A DNA stretch of 64,000 nt, taken from Mesorhizobium sp. B1-1-8 (GTDB lineage Bacteria > Pseudomonadota > Alphaproteobacteria > Rhizobiales > Rhizobiaceae). Made by a program: the position numbers and the translations under genes. Positions within the stretch are counted from its first letter, which is position 1, and the number at the start of each line of letters is the position of its first letter. Positions 42,719 through 51,648 of this stretch are shown piece after piece. The stretch is from positions 4,441,501 to 4,505,500 of the forward strand of contig NZ_CP083956.1 in the NCBI RefSeq assembly GCF_006442795.2. The letters are read 5' to 3'. The notes beneath the pieces were generated by a model. The model was not told the DNA's origin. It saw only the letters and a list, made by a program, of their open reading frames with translations, and did not search any database.

Positions 42719-43942
42719 ATGGGCTACAAAATTGTCGACGTCGAGCTGTCAAATCCGCTGGCCCCGATTGAGCTTGCCCCACAGCAGGATGGTGTTGGTC
42801 TCATTGCCCGCTGGCAAAACCGGCTTGTCGGATTTGAGATGATCGCGCTACCCGCCGCTGCGGTCCTTTCAGCTGAGAGACTGAGATCCATTGCCGATGA
42901 GCGCTTTGCCGACCGCATTCTCGTTGCGAAAATGGAAGAGGAATTGCTGCGACGAAGGCCGGTTACGAAAACGGCGTTGCCGAACCTCTCCATCGCGATC
43001 TGTACGAAAGACCGTGCCGCGCGTCTTTCCCGGCTGCTGGCCTCAATCGACGTCATCCGTTCGAAATCCGCATTTCCGTTCGTCGAAATCATTGTTGTGG
43101 ACAATGCATCGGTCGATCCGGCTACGCGCGAGGCGGTCGAGCGCTTCAAAGACATTTGCTATGTTTTCGAGCCGAGGGCCGGGCTTGATTTTGCCCGAAA
43201 CGCAGCTCTTCGCTCGGCCACGGGTAATCTGATTGCCTATCTGGACGATGACGTGGTCGTTGATCGCAACTGGCTTGAGGGGCTTGCCAAAGTTTGCCGG
43301 GACAATCCCGGTGCTGGCGGCTTTACAGGTCTGGTGCTGCCGTTTCGTCTCGACACGGAGGCGCAAATCTTTTTCGAACAAAGGGGCGGATTTGGCCGCG
43401 GCTTTGACCGCAATGAATTCCACAACACTCGATTCGACAATCCGCTGCACCCGGTAGGATCCGGCATTCTCGGCGCTGGCTGCAACATGGCTTTCGACCG
43501 CACATTGCTCATTTCGCTCGGTGGTTTCGACGAAGCGCTCGACACCGGAGCCCCGCTGCCTGGCGGTGGCGATCTCGACATTTTCTATCGCGTGCTGCGT
43601 TCAGGCCGGCCCATAGTCTATGAACCGGAGTACGCCGTTTACCACGAACATCGCGAGACGATTGACCAGTTGCGGCGGCAATATTGGACATGGGGCCTTG
43701 GCATGATGGCCTTCCTTGTCAAAAGCCGTCGGACCGATGGGGAGCTCAGGGCACGGCACCGCGCCATGGTTCGATGGTGGTTTTTCGATCGGCTGAAAGC
43801 GCTGGCGCGGGCGGCGCGAAGGCTGCAAGGTCGTGATTTCCGTTTCGGCATTGCCGAGTTATGGGGTGGGATCTATGGCCTTGCCGGTGAATATGATCGC
43901 TCGCGTGTCCGCGTGCAGACGATCCGGGAGCAGAACCAGTGA
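42719..43942 (+). CDS. Family 2 glycosyltransferase with N-terminal extension
   Basis: 407 residues from ATG 42719, four bases after the ABC stop. An N-terminal domain of about 85 residues of unknown role precedes the GT-A core: NLSIAICTKDRAARLSRLLA, IIVVDNASVDP, GLDFARNAALRSA, YLDDDVVVD. Later blocks GILGAGCNMAFDR and GGGDLDIFYRVL fit family 2 enzymes such as rhamnosyl- or galactosyl-transferases. Closely parallels the next gene, so the two probably arose by duplication. Overlaps it by four bases. Confidence 0.9.
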   Translation: MGYKIVDVELSNPLAPIELAPQQDGVGLIARWQNRLVGFEMIALPAAAVLSAERLRSIADERFADRILVAKMEEELLRRRPVTKTALPNLSIAICTKDRAARLSRLLASIDVIRSKSAFPFVEIIVVDNASVDPATREAVERFKDICYVFEPRAGLDFARNAALRSATGNLIAYLDDDVVVDRNWLEGLAKVCRDNPGAGGFTGLVLPFRLDTEAQIFFEQRGGFGRGFDRNEFHNTRFDNPLHPVGSGILGAGCNMAFDRTLLISLGGFDEALDTGAPLPGGGDLDIFYRVLRSGRPIVYEPEYAVYHEHRETIDQLRRQYWTWGLGMMAFLVKSRRTDGELRARHRAMVRWWFFDRLKALARAARRLQGRDFRFGIAELWGGIYGLAGEYDRSRVRVQTIREQNQ

Positions 43943-45222
43943 ATCGCGATGCCTTCCGTGTCAGGCATATCGATCTCGGCTCTACTGGTGCGGACGCCGA
44001 TGCGGGCGATATTCCTTCACTGTCGATCTTCTGGTGGAAGGACTTGCCGCTGGGAATGCGAGCGTCTCTGCCTGACGAACTACCGTACACGGAGGCACGC
44101 TTGCGGCAGTTTGCAGCGGAATTTTCGGCCGCGCAATTGGCTGCCCGCAGCACCGCCCTTGGCGCTCCCTTACGGGCGACATATGAAGGGTGGCCAAAGT
44201 CTGCGCTCTCCTTGGCTGCGGCACTCGGTGCCAGGGATCTTGTCGACTGCCTTGATGAGCTTGCAACTGCTTCGTCGGCGTCCGCACAGGACATCTCGGT
44301 GGTAATCTGCACGCGTGATCGTGGCCCCGCGCTGGCCGAGTGTCTTCACAGCGTTGCGAGGCAACGCAGCGCCCCCGGCGAAGTCATCGTCGTCGACAAT
44401 TCCAGCGATGCCAACGCACGGCCGGTATGTGCCCAATTTCCCGACATCCGTTATGTTCACGAGCCACGCCCCGGACTAAGCATCGCTCGAACCACCGGCA
44501 TTCGCGCGAGCCGTCAAGATATTATCGCATTCACCGATGACGACGTCGAAGTCCACCGTGACTGGACCGCCGAAATCGCGCGCGCCTTTTCAGAATGGGA
44601 CGTCGAGGCACTGACCGGCCTGGTGCTGCCAGCCCGGCTCGATACGACCGCGCAACGCCGCTTCCAGTTCGACATGGGCGGTTTTGGCACTACCTTTGTG
44701 CCGCTTATCTTCGACCAACGCTTCTTCGAAGAGACCCGGCCAAGCGGAGCGCATGTCTGGAAAATCGGCGCCGGGGCCAACATGGCCTTTCGGCGATCTG
44801 CCTTCGATCGGGTAGGCTCGTTTGACGAGCGCCTCGGCGCCGGTGCTGCCGGATGTTCGGAAGATTCGGAGCTATGGTACCGGCTTCTGGCGACAGGAGG
44901 GGCTTGCCTTTATGAACCGCGGGCCGTGGTCTTCCATCATCATCGCCGCGACTGGCCGGGCTTTAGGCGGCAGATAAAGGCCTACATGAAGGGCCACGTC
45001 GCAGCCCTGGTCGCGCAATACGACAATTTCGGGGACCGCGGAAACATAGACCGTATCTGGAAACAACTGCCCGCATATTTCGTAAGAACATTCGTCAAGG
45101 CAGTTTTCGAAGGCCCCCCCGGCCGGATCGGAATCCTGGCGGCAGAAATCGAAGGCTGGATTGCGGGCCTTCAATTTCTCTTGCGTTCCAGCTGGCGAAG
45201 ACGGCGAACATCAATTGGCTGA
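43939..45222 (+). CDS. Family 2 glycosyltransferase with N-terminal extension (paralogue)
   Basis: 427 residues from GTG 43939. About 115 extra residues (starting with a segment containing SIFWWKDLPLG) precede the core DISVVICTRDRGPALAECLH, VIVVDNSSDANA, LSIARTTGIRAS, FTDDDVEVH. Then KIGAGANMAFRRSAFDR and GCSEDSELWYRLL match the preceding gene's blocks. Same family and gene order suggest successive sugar additions in one repeat unit. Confidence 0.9.
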   Translation: MNRDAFRVRHIDLGSTGADADAGDIPSLSIFWWKDLPLGMRASLPDELPYTEARLRQFAAEFSAAQLAARSTALGAPLRATYEGWPKSALSLAAALGARDLVDCLDELATASSASAQDISVVICTRDRGPALAECLHSVARQRSAPGEVIVVDNSSDANARPVCAQFPDIRYVHEPRPGLSIARTTGIRASRQDIIAFTDDDVEVHRDWTAEIARAFSEWDVEALTGLVLPARLDTTAQRRFQFDMGGFGTTFVPLIFDQRFFEETRPSGAHVWKIGAGANMAFRRSAFDRVGSFDERLGAGAAGCSEDSELWYRLLATGGACLYEPRAVVFHHHRRDWPGFRRQIKAYMKGHVAALVAQYDNFGDRGNIDRIWKQLPAYFVRTFVKAVFEGPPGRIGILAAEIEGWIAGLQFLLRSSWRRRRTSIG

Positions 45223-45234
45223 GGAACGAACCTG

Positions 45235-45975
45235 ATGATTCGTAAGGCGCCACTTGGCCCGTTTCTTTCTCGAAATCCCTTTCCCAACGGCCTCACCGAC
45301 GGTTTGTTCTACCGCGAGAAGATGCGCGCCATTCATCGCGTTGCGCCCACGGAAATCGATGGGTCTGGACGGATACTGGAGATTGGCGGCGGCCGCAGCG
45401 GATTGGCAAGTATCCTCTACCCGAACGCGGACATCGTCACCCTAGACCTCGATCCCGAGTTGGGCAATCACCAGCCAGAGTGGGCGAGGTCGACCTTCGT
45501 CTGTGGCGATGCTTGTGACCTGCCCTTCGCGGACGACAGTTTCGACGTGGCGACGCTGTTTGACGTGCTTGAGCATATCGAGGACGACCGCCGCGCTGCG
45601 CAAGAGGCCTTGAGGGTCGTGCGGCCGGGCGGATATGTTCTTGTCTCGACGCCGCATGCCGATTGGCATTACCCGTATTTCCGCGTCATGAAGCCCTATT
45701 GTCCGCATGAAAACGAGCTGATGCACGAATGGGGCCACGTGCGGCGTGGCTACCGTGATCCGGAACTGGCCATGCTCTTCGACAGGCCGCCGGAGCGTCA
45801 GGCCACGTTCATCAACCCGCTAACGGCCTTCTTTCACGATATCGCATTTTCTCGCCTGGGACGCCGCCGCCGCAAGGTTCTTTACGCACTTGCGGCCCCC
45901 ATAACAGCCATCGGCTACGCGCTGCACCAGCGCTCGACGCGCGGTACTGAGACGGCCTTCTCCTGGCGCAAATGA
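45235..45975 (+). CDS. SAM-dependent methyltransferase
   Basis: 246 residues. Class I fold: RILEIGGGRSGLASILY (SAM loop), VTLDLDPEL, CGDACDLPFADDSFDVATLF, EALRVVRPGGYVLVSTP. It may methylate a sugar or cap a glycan chain. Overlaps the following gene by four bases (ATGA). Confidence 0.88.
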   Translation: MIRKAPLGPFLSRNPFPNGLTDGLFYREKMRAIHRVAPTEIDGSGRILEIGGGRSGLASILYPNADIVTLDLDPELGNHQPEWARSTFVCGDACDLPFADDSFDVATLFDVLEHIEDDRRAAQEALRVVRPGGYVLVSTPHADWHYPYFRVMKPYCPHENELMHEWGHVRRGYRDPELAMLFDRPPERQATFINPLTAFFHDIAFSRLGRRRRKVLYALAAPITAIGYALHQRSTRGTETAFSWRK

Positions 45976-47198
45976 ATGATCGTCAACAACTCTCCCTGGT
46001 CGTCGCCCTCTTTCCGTGGGGTGATGTTGTGGAAGAGTTTCTCGATCCGATAGGCTTGCATCTCAAGGAGTTCGTCGAGCAGATGACCGGCGGCTGGCTG
46101 TTCGGCTATGTCGCCGCCCTCCAACTCGCCGGGCACAGGCCGATCATTGTTTGCGCCTCCGAGCACGCTTCGCGGATAGAGTGCTATCATCATGGAGGGA
46201 CGGGCGCGCCGATTTGGGTCGTTCCCGGGAGACGTGCGCGCCAAGGCCGGTCCGCGGCAGCCCACAGTCTGCGACGCTGGTCCACGACACCGCTTTCCGC
46301 CTTCCAGAAGGTCCTCGCCCAGTCGCAATGCGACGTGATCCTCGCTCAAGAATATGAATATCCTCGGTTTGATGTGCTTGCCTGGCTGGCATGCCGTATG
46401 AGCATTCCGCTTTACGCGACGTTCCAGGGCGGGGACCGGACGCTCTCCTGGATAGAGGTGCCCGCCCGGCAGGCGTCACTTCGTGCCTGTAGCGGCCTGA
46501 TCGTCGCATCGGCCGCCGAGCGTGAACGTCTCGCCAAAGCCTACCCGCGCATTGCGCTCAAGATTGCAAATATCGCCAACCCGATCGATTCTGGGGAATG
46601 GAAAGCGATCGGGCGCCAGGAAGCAAGGCAGGGTCTCGGATTGTCGCGCGAGGCTTTCGTCGTCGTCAATCATGGACGCATCGACATCCGGCGCAAAGGG
46701 CTCGATGTGCTCTTGAAAGCCTGGTCCTTCTTTTCCCGCGACGCGTCGTCCGAACTGGTTATCATCGGCTCTGGTCAAGATCGGGACGTATTCGCCAAGC
46801 TGTTGAGCGAGGCCGACTTGCCGAATGCAAGATGGCTTTCCAATTATACCACGGATCGGTCCCTGATTCGGCATTGGCTTTCAGCGGCAGATGCCTATGT
46901 CACGGCCTCCCGCATTGAAGGCATGCCTGTCGCACCACTGGAGGCGATGGCTTGCAACCTTCCGATCGTCGCCACCGACGCACAGGGCCTGCCTGACATT
47001 TTGGCAAATGGCGAGGCATCCGGCGGTCTGATTGTCCGAAAGGATCAGCCGGCAGAAATTGCACACGCGCTGAAGAAACTGAAGGATGACCCGGGCATGC
47101 GGGACCGCCTCGGCCAGGCGGCGCGAAAACGGATAGAGGAAAACTTCTCGCTCGGCGCAGTTGCCGGCTCTCTCGATCGCTTGTTGACCGCACGGTAG
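45972..47198 (+). CDS. Family 4 glycosyltransferase
   Basis: 408 residues. GT-B fold: acceptor-side N-terminal half, and C-terminal half with VVNHGRIDIRRKGLDVLLKA, SNYTTDRSLIRHWLSAADAY, ASRIEGMPVAPLEAMACNLP (the Glu that contacts the donor sugar) and KKLKDDPGMRDRLGQ. Last gene of the plus-strand run; it ends 22 bases from the convergent epimerase gene. Confidence 0.9.
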   Translation: MNDRQQLSLVVALFPWGDVVEEFLDPIGLHLKEFVEQMTGGWLFGYVAALQLAGHRPIIVCASEHASRIECYHHGGTGAPIWVVPGRRARQGRSAAAHSLRRWSTTPLSAFQKVLAQSQCDVILAQEYEYPRFDVLAWLACRMSIPLYATFQGGDRTLSWIEVPARQASLRACSGLIVASAAERERLAKAYPRIALKIANIANPIDSGEWKAIGRQEARQGLGLSREAFVVVNHGRIDIRRKGLDVLLKAWSFFSRDASSELVIIGSGQDRDVFAKLLSEADLPNARWLSNYTTDRSLIRHWLSAADAYVTASRIEGMPVAPLEAMACNLPIVATDAQGLPDILANGEASGGLIVRKDQPAEIAHALKKLKDDPGMRDRLGQAARKRIEENFSLGAVAGSLDRLLTAR

Positions 47199-47220
47199 GG
47201 CGTCCGCAATAGTCTAGTGG

Positions 47221-48195
47221 TCACGATCGGCTGCGATACCAAGCCAGTGCCGTCTCAACGATCCGGTCGATTCCGGATTGCTCGGGCGCCCAGCCGAGTT
47301 CCCGGTACGCCTTGCCGGCCGCGGCTACGAGCGCTGGCGGGTCACCTGCCCTGCGCGGGCCGTAGGCCACCGGAAGGCGCGATCCCGAAGCCCGGTTCAC
47401 CGCATCGACCAATTCCTTCACTGTCGTTCCGGTTCCGGTCCCGAGATTGTACACGACGACACCCTTGTCGCGGAGAAGCCTCTCCCCTGCCAAGACGTGA
47501 GCACGCGCGAGATCGGTAACATGGACATAATCCCGTACCGCAGTTCCATCGCGGGTATCGAAGTCGGTGCCGTTGACGGTAAAAATCCGGCCCGGCCTGA
47601 CCGCCGCCTCGATAGCGAGCGGTATGACGTGTGTTTCCGGTTCATGCCGTTCACCGATCTCGCCGTCGGGATCGCATCCGGCCGCGTTGAAATACCGGAG
47701 TACGACCGCGTTCAGGCCATGGGCATACGACAGATTGTCCACCATCCGTTCTATGATGAATTTCGACCATCCATAGGGATTGATGGGCGCCTGCGGATGC
47801 ATTTCGTCAATCGGCGAGCGAACCGGAACGCCATAAGATGCGCAGGTGCTGGAAAAGATCAGCTTGTCGACGCCGGCCTTCAGCATTTCCTCGAACAAAA
47901 CCAGCGACCCGAAACTGTTGTTTCGGTAATAGAGTTCCGGGTGTTCGACCGACTCGCCCACATAAGCATAGGCGGCGAAATGCGCCACCACATCAGGCCG
48001 ATATTGTCGCAGCGCCGCCGACACGGCTGCGGCGTCGGAAATGTCGCCCTCGACGATCGGCCCCCATTTGACCGCGTCGCGCCAACCGCGCGAGAGATTG
48101 TCATACGCAATGACCGACCAACCGGATTCGGCGAACGCCTTGCAACAGTGTGATCCGATATAGCCGGCTCCGCCGGTGACCAGGACTGTCTTCAT
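47221..48195 (-). CDS. UDP-sugar 4-epimerase, probably UDP-xylose 4-epimerase (GalE-like)
   Basis: 324 residues from ATG 48193-48195, overlapping the uxs stop (ATGA). Extended [11 protein letters not shown] (7-14), active-site Tyr141 and Lys145 in [21 protein letters not shown] before it, and [19 protein letters not shown] typical of GalE. By sequence alone it is GalE-like, but its coupling to UDP-xylose synthase matches the Sinorhizobium uxs1-uxe1 pair in which Uxe makes UDP-arabinose from UDP-xylose. UDP-glucose 4-epimerase activity is the alternative. Confidence 0.88.
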   Translation of the reverse strand: MKTVLVTGGAGYIGSHCCKAFAESGWSVIAYDNLSRGWRDAVKWGPIVEGDISDAAAVSAALRQYRPDVVAHFAAYAYVGESVEHPELYYRNNSFGSLVLFEEMLKAGVDKLIFSSTCASYGVPVRSPIDEMHPQAPINPYGWSKFIIERMVDNLSYAHGLNAVVLRYFNAAGCDPDGEIGERHEPETHVIPLAIEAAVRPGRIFTVNGTDFDTRDGTAVRDYVHVTDLARAHVLAGERLLRDKGVVVYNLGTGTGTTVKELVDAVNRASGSRLPVAYGPRRAGDPPALVAAAGKAYRELGWAPEQSGIDRIVETALAWYRSRS

Positions 48196-49166
48196 TCGGC
48201 AGCGGCGGACCGTAAATGCCCCGACGAAACCAAGCCTTCGAAATGAGCAATTGTCTTGGCAAGACCATCGCGCAACGCGGTTCTTGGCCTCCAATTGAAC
48301 TCATGCAAGGCACTCCCGATATCGGGTTGTCGCTGCTTTGGGTCGTCAATTGGCAACGGCATAAATGTAATCGTCGACCGGCTTCCAGTGAGTTCGATCA
48401 CGAGATTGGCGAGTTCGAGCATTGTAAATTCGACCGGATTGCCAAGATTGATCGGACCGGTAACATCATCAGCAGTCTGCATCATGCGAACCAGACCGTC
48501 GATGAGATCGTCGACATAGCAAAACGAACGTGTTTGCTGGCCCGTGCCGTACACCGTTATCGGCTCGTTCTGCAGCGCTTGCACGATGAAATTGGAAATG
48601 ACGCGGCCGTCGTCCGGACGCATCCTCGGGCCGTATGTGTTGAAGATGCGCGCGACTTTGATCCGCAGCCGGTGCTGTCGCCAATAGTCAAAAAACAGGG
48701 TTTCGGCACATCTTTTGCCTTCGTCGTAACAGGAACGGGGTCCTATCGGATTTACCCTACCCCAATAGACCTCGGTCTGCGGATGAATTTCAGGGTCGCC
48801 GTAAACTTCCGAGGTAGACGCTTGAAGAATTTTTGCGCGAACGCGCTTGGCCAGCCCCAGCATGTTGATGGCCCCATGGACGCTGGTCTTGGTCGTCTGG
48901 ACCGGATCGAACTGGTAGTGAACGGGGCTCGCGGGGCAGGCAAGGTTGTAGATCTCGTCAACCTCCACGTAGAGTGGAAACGTGATATCGTGGCGAATGA
49001 TCTCGAAGGACCTGTTGTCGAGCAAATGCGAGACGTTTCTTCGGCTTCCGGTGAAAAAATTGTCGACACATATAACTTCGTGACCGTCACCAAGCAATCG
49101 CTCGCACAAGAACGACCCCAGAAAACCCGCGCCCCCAGTCACCAGAATTCGTTTCGCCTGCTGCAT
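48192..49166 (-). CDS. uxs: UDP-glucuronate decarboxylase (UDP-xylose synthase)
   Basis: 324 residues. Extended SDR that oxidises and decarboxylates UDP-glucuronate to UDP-xylose. TGGAGFLG (10-17), [22 protein letters not shown], and active-site Tyr147 and Lys151 in [32 protein letters not shown] is highly characteristic of UXS. First gene of the minus-strand pair; co-translated with the epimerase. Supplies pentose donors for the convergent glycosyltransferases. Confidence 0.93.
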   Translation of the reverse strand: MQQAKRILVTGGAGFLGSFLCERLLGDGHEVICVDNFFTGSRRNVSHLLDNRSFEIIRHDITFPLYVEVDEIYNLACPASPVHYQFDPVQTTKTSVHGAINMLGLAKRVRAKILQASTSEVYGDPEIHPQTEVYWGRVNPIGPRSCYDEGKRCAETLFFDYWRQHRLRIKVARIFNTYGPRMRPDDGRVISNFIVQALQNEPITVYGTGQQTRSFCYVDDLIDGLVRMMQTADDVTGPINLGNPVEFTMLELANLVIELTGSRSTITFMPLPIDDPKQRQPDIGSALHEFNWRPRTALRDGLAKTIAHFEGLVSSGHLRSAAAE

Positions 49167-49331
49167 TTTAGAGATCCAGCTAGTTTAGGGATGTCTAAAC
49201 TAGCCTAGCAGTTGGGCGATTTACCAGTGGGCTGCTTTCAATTTACATTACCGACAAGACATCGTTGCGAAATGCGCCCGCGCCATGGTGTCTTCCGGCG
49301 CCGGCGCCCCTGCGCGACGGAGATTGCGCCG

Positions 49332-49400
49332 GCGCTTCACGCGAGGCGACCCCCTCTGTCGCCTTCGGCGACATCTCCCCCTCGAGAGGGGAGATTTGGC
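49332..49400. repeat. Dispersed repeat family C, copy 2
   Basis: AGCGCC side reversed: GCGAGGCGACCCCCTCTGTC through GCCTTCGGCGAC to CTCCCCCTCGAG. An inverted, nearly identical copy of the block at 11684-11742. Lies just past the minE stop. Confidence 0.85.
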
Positions 49401-49401
49401 G

Positions 49402-49674
49402 CTATCCCGCCATCGCCAGCGGCGTTGCGCTCTTGTTGGGGATCTGGATGTCGATTTCCAGCGTCGACATGGTGGCGCCGCGGTCCATCGACACCTGCAG
49501 ATAGTCCTGATCAATCTGCACATGCCTGGCGATGACCGCCATGATCTCCTCGCGCAACACGGAGACGAGATCGGGCTGGCCGCGGCTCTGGCGCTCATAG
49601 GCGAGCAGCAGCTGCAGCCGCTCGCGCGCCACCGGCGCGCTGGTGCGCCGCTTGAAGAGGTCGAAAATAGTCAT
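49402..49674 (-). CDS. minE: Cell division topological specificity factor MinE
   Basis: 90 residues. [20 protein letters not shown] is the MinD-binding region, and [13 protein letters not shown] the dimer beta-strand. It stimulates the MinD ATPase and drives Min oscillation. ATGA overlap with minD. Confidence 0.95.
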   Translation of the reverse strand: MTIFDLFKRRTSAPVARERLQLLLAYERQSRGQPDLVSVLREEIMAVIARHVQIDQDYLQVSMDRGATMSTLEIDIQIPNKSATPLAMAG

Positions 49675-50486
49675 GCAGCCCTCCTTCCGAGCAGACGGTC
49701 GAGAAAACCCTTGCGCTCGAAGGGGACGACCACCGGCAGGTCCTCGCCCTCCAGCCGCCGCGCCGCCTCGAGATAGGCTTTCGCCGCGGCATTGACCGGT
49801 TCCGACAGCGTCACCGGCGCGCCGAGGTTTGAGGCCCTGAGCACATCCTGGCTTTCCGGGATGATGCCGAGCAGCGGCACCGACAGGATCTCCAGCACAT
49901 CGTCGATCGACAGCATCTCGCCGCGCGCGGCGCGCGCCGCGTCATAGCGCGTGACCAGCACGTGCTTCTGGATCTGCTCGCCCTGCTCGGCCTTCATGGT
50001 GCGGGCATCGAGCAGGCCGATGATGCGATCGGAATCGCGCACCGAGCTCACTTCCGGGTTGGTGACGATGACCGCCTCGTCGGCGAAGCGCATGGCGAGC
50101 TGGGCGCCGCGCTCGATGCCGGCCGGGCTGTCGCAGAACACATAGTCGAAGACCGAGCGCAGCCTCGCGATCACCTCGGCGACGCCGTCCTCGGTCAGCG
50201 CATCCTTGTCGCGCGTCTGCGAGGCCGGCAGCAGGAACAGCGTCTCGACACGCTTGTCGCGGATCAGCGCCTGCGAAAGTTTCGCGGAGCCCTGGATGAC
50301 ATTGACGAGGTCGAACACGACGCGGCGCTCGGCGCCCAAGATGAGGTCGAGGTTTCTCAGGCCGACGTCGAAATCGACCAGCGCCACCTTCTTGCCGGTC
50401 TTGGCAACCGCGGCACCCAGCGCCGCCGTCGAGGTCGTCTTGCCGACGCCCCCTTTGCCCGAGGTGACCACCACTACCTTGCCCAT
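49671..50486 (-). CDS. minD: Septum site-determining ATPase MinD
   Basis: 271 residues from ATG 50484-50486 with GGAGG upstream. Deviant Walker A KGGVGKTT (residues 11-18), [48 protein letters not shown]. The C-terminus is a membrane-binding amphipathic helix (FLDRLLGRR). It recruits MinC to the membrane and blocks division at the poles. Confidence 0.96.
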   Translation of the reverse strand: MGKVVVVTSGKGGVGKTTSTAALGAAVAKTGKKVALVDFDVGLRNLDLILGAERRVVFDLVNVIQGSAKLSQALIRDKRVETLFLLPASQTRDKDALTEDGVAEVIARLRSVFDYVFCDSPAGIERGAQLAMRFADEAVIVTNPEVSSVRDSDRIIGLLDARTMKAEQGEQIQKHVLVTRYDAARAARGEMLSIDDVLEILSVPLLGIIPESQDVLRASNLGAPVTLSEPVNAAAKAYLEAARRLEGEDLPVVVPFERKGFLDRLLGRRAA

Positions 50487-50577
50487 CTATCCGGCCTCCA
50501 TTGTTGTTGCCCGTGCTGGCGCACGGTCTTTTGAGCTGCCTGTAATCCCACGCGAACCCGGTCCGAACCTTGCGACG

Positions 50578-51447
50578 TCAATTCAGCGGCACGACCGAGA
50601 GCACATCATTGTCGAGGAAGGCCTGCACGGCCTTGCCGCGCGACACACCTTCCATCTCTTCCGCAGTCGTGTACCAGCCATCGATGGCGATGAGTTCGGC
50701 CTCGTTCTTGCGGCAGAAGATGCGGGCCGAAATGTTGCCCTCGGAGCCGGCGATCGCACGGCCGCGCAGCGTGCCATAGACATGGATCGAGCCGGCCGCG
50801 ACGATTTCGGAACCGGACGCGACCGAACCCAAAATGATCACATCGCCATGCGGGTGGAAGATCGACTGGCCGGAGCGCAAAGGCGCCTTGATCATCAGCG
50901 TGCCGGCCTGGAAAGCGTCGGGCCTATGTTCTTCGGCCTCAACCGCCCTCGCCTGCCTGTGTTCGGTTCCGGCTTCGTCAGCCACCCTCGCCGGCTTGCC
51001 GCGAGAGGCCTTGGCCGGTTCGGGGTTCGCCGGTTCGACTTCGGCAAGCTCCTCGATATCAGCCGCCTTCGCCACGTCAGCCTCGTCGCGCCGTGCCTTG
51101 CGACCGGGCTTGGCGAGCAACCCTTCGGTCGTCGCCTCCTTGGCGCCGGTGAGCAGCGGCGGCAGTTCGGGGCCAAGCGTAGCGCCTTCGAGCTCGATGG
51201 CGTAGACGCGGATGCCGCGCGTGCCGAGCACGCCGACCAGTGCCGCGATCTCCTCCGCGCCGGGCTTGAGGGTGTTCAGATCGAGCACCACCGGGCGGCC
51301 GGCGAAATAGCCCGGCGAATTGCCGATCCAGTGATCCAGCCCCTCCAGCCAGTCGGCAATCGGCGCTTCGGGGGTGAGCGTGAAAGCCACGAAAGAGCGG
51401 GCGCGGAAGCGTATGGATTTGTTCTGCAATGGGGCGGCGAAGGTCAC
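50578..51447 (-). CDS. minC: Septum formation inhibitor MinC
   Basis: 289 residues from GTG 51445-51447. The N-terminal domain (IRFRARSFVAFTLTPEAPIA) is followed by a long charged linker (about 110-170) and the C-terminal beta-helix that binds MinD: GTLMIKAPLRSGQSIFHPHG, DVIILGSVASGSEIVAAGSI, HVYGTLRGRAIAG. It inhibits FtsZ. The linker is longer than in E. coli MinC (231). First gene of minCDE, with a CtrA-type box upstream. Confidence 0.94.
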   Translation of the reverse strand: MTFAAPLQNKSIRFRARSFVAFTLTPEAPIADWLEGLDHWIGNSPGYFAGRPVVLDLNTLKPGAEEIAALVGVLGTRGIRVYAIELEGATLGPELPPLLTGAKEATTEGLLAKPGRKARRDEADVAKAADIEELAEVEPANPEPAKASRGKPARVADEAGTEHRQARAVEAEEHRPDAFQAGTLMIKAPLRSGQSIFHPHGDVIILGSVASGSEIVAAGSIHVYGTLRGRAIAGSEGNISARIFCRKNEAELIAIDGWYTTAEEMEGVSRGKAVQAFLDNDVLSVVPLN

Positions 51448-51493
51448 GGGCCAGCGATTCCTTACTGATGGGTAAACGCTAGCGAGAGTATGG

Positions 51494-51510
51494 TTAACGA
51501 ATGGTTAATT
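51494..51510 (-). promoter_or_regulatory. CtrA-type binding site upstream of minCDE
   Basis: TTAA-N7-TTAA at 51494-51508. On the minus strand, toward minC, it reads TTAACCATTCGTTAACC, the full TTAA-N7-TTAAC consensus. It is about 47 bases from the minC start. minC is a reported CtrA target in Brucella. Confidence 0.75.
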
Positions 51511-51648
51511 TTGGCGATGGGGCACGTTAACAACTGGCATGGCTAAGTTTTTGTGGCGAGGCAGACACAGTCGAAGACCCGAGCAGACGGGTCGAGCATA
51601 TATGGAGCTCCAAAATACGAGAAATGCCCCACCAGTCCGCCGGTCGGC

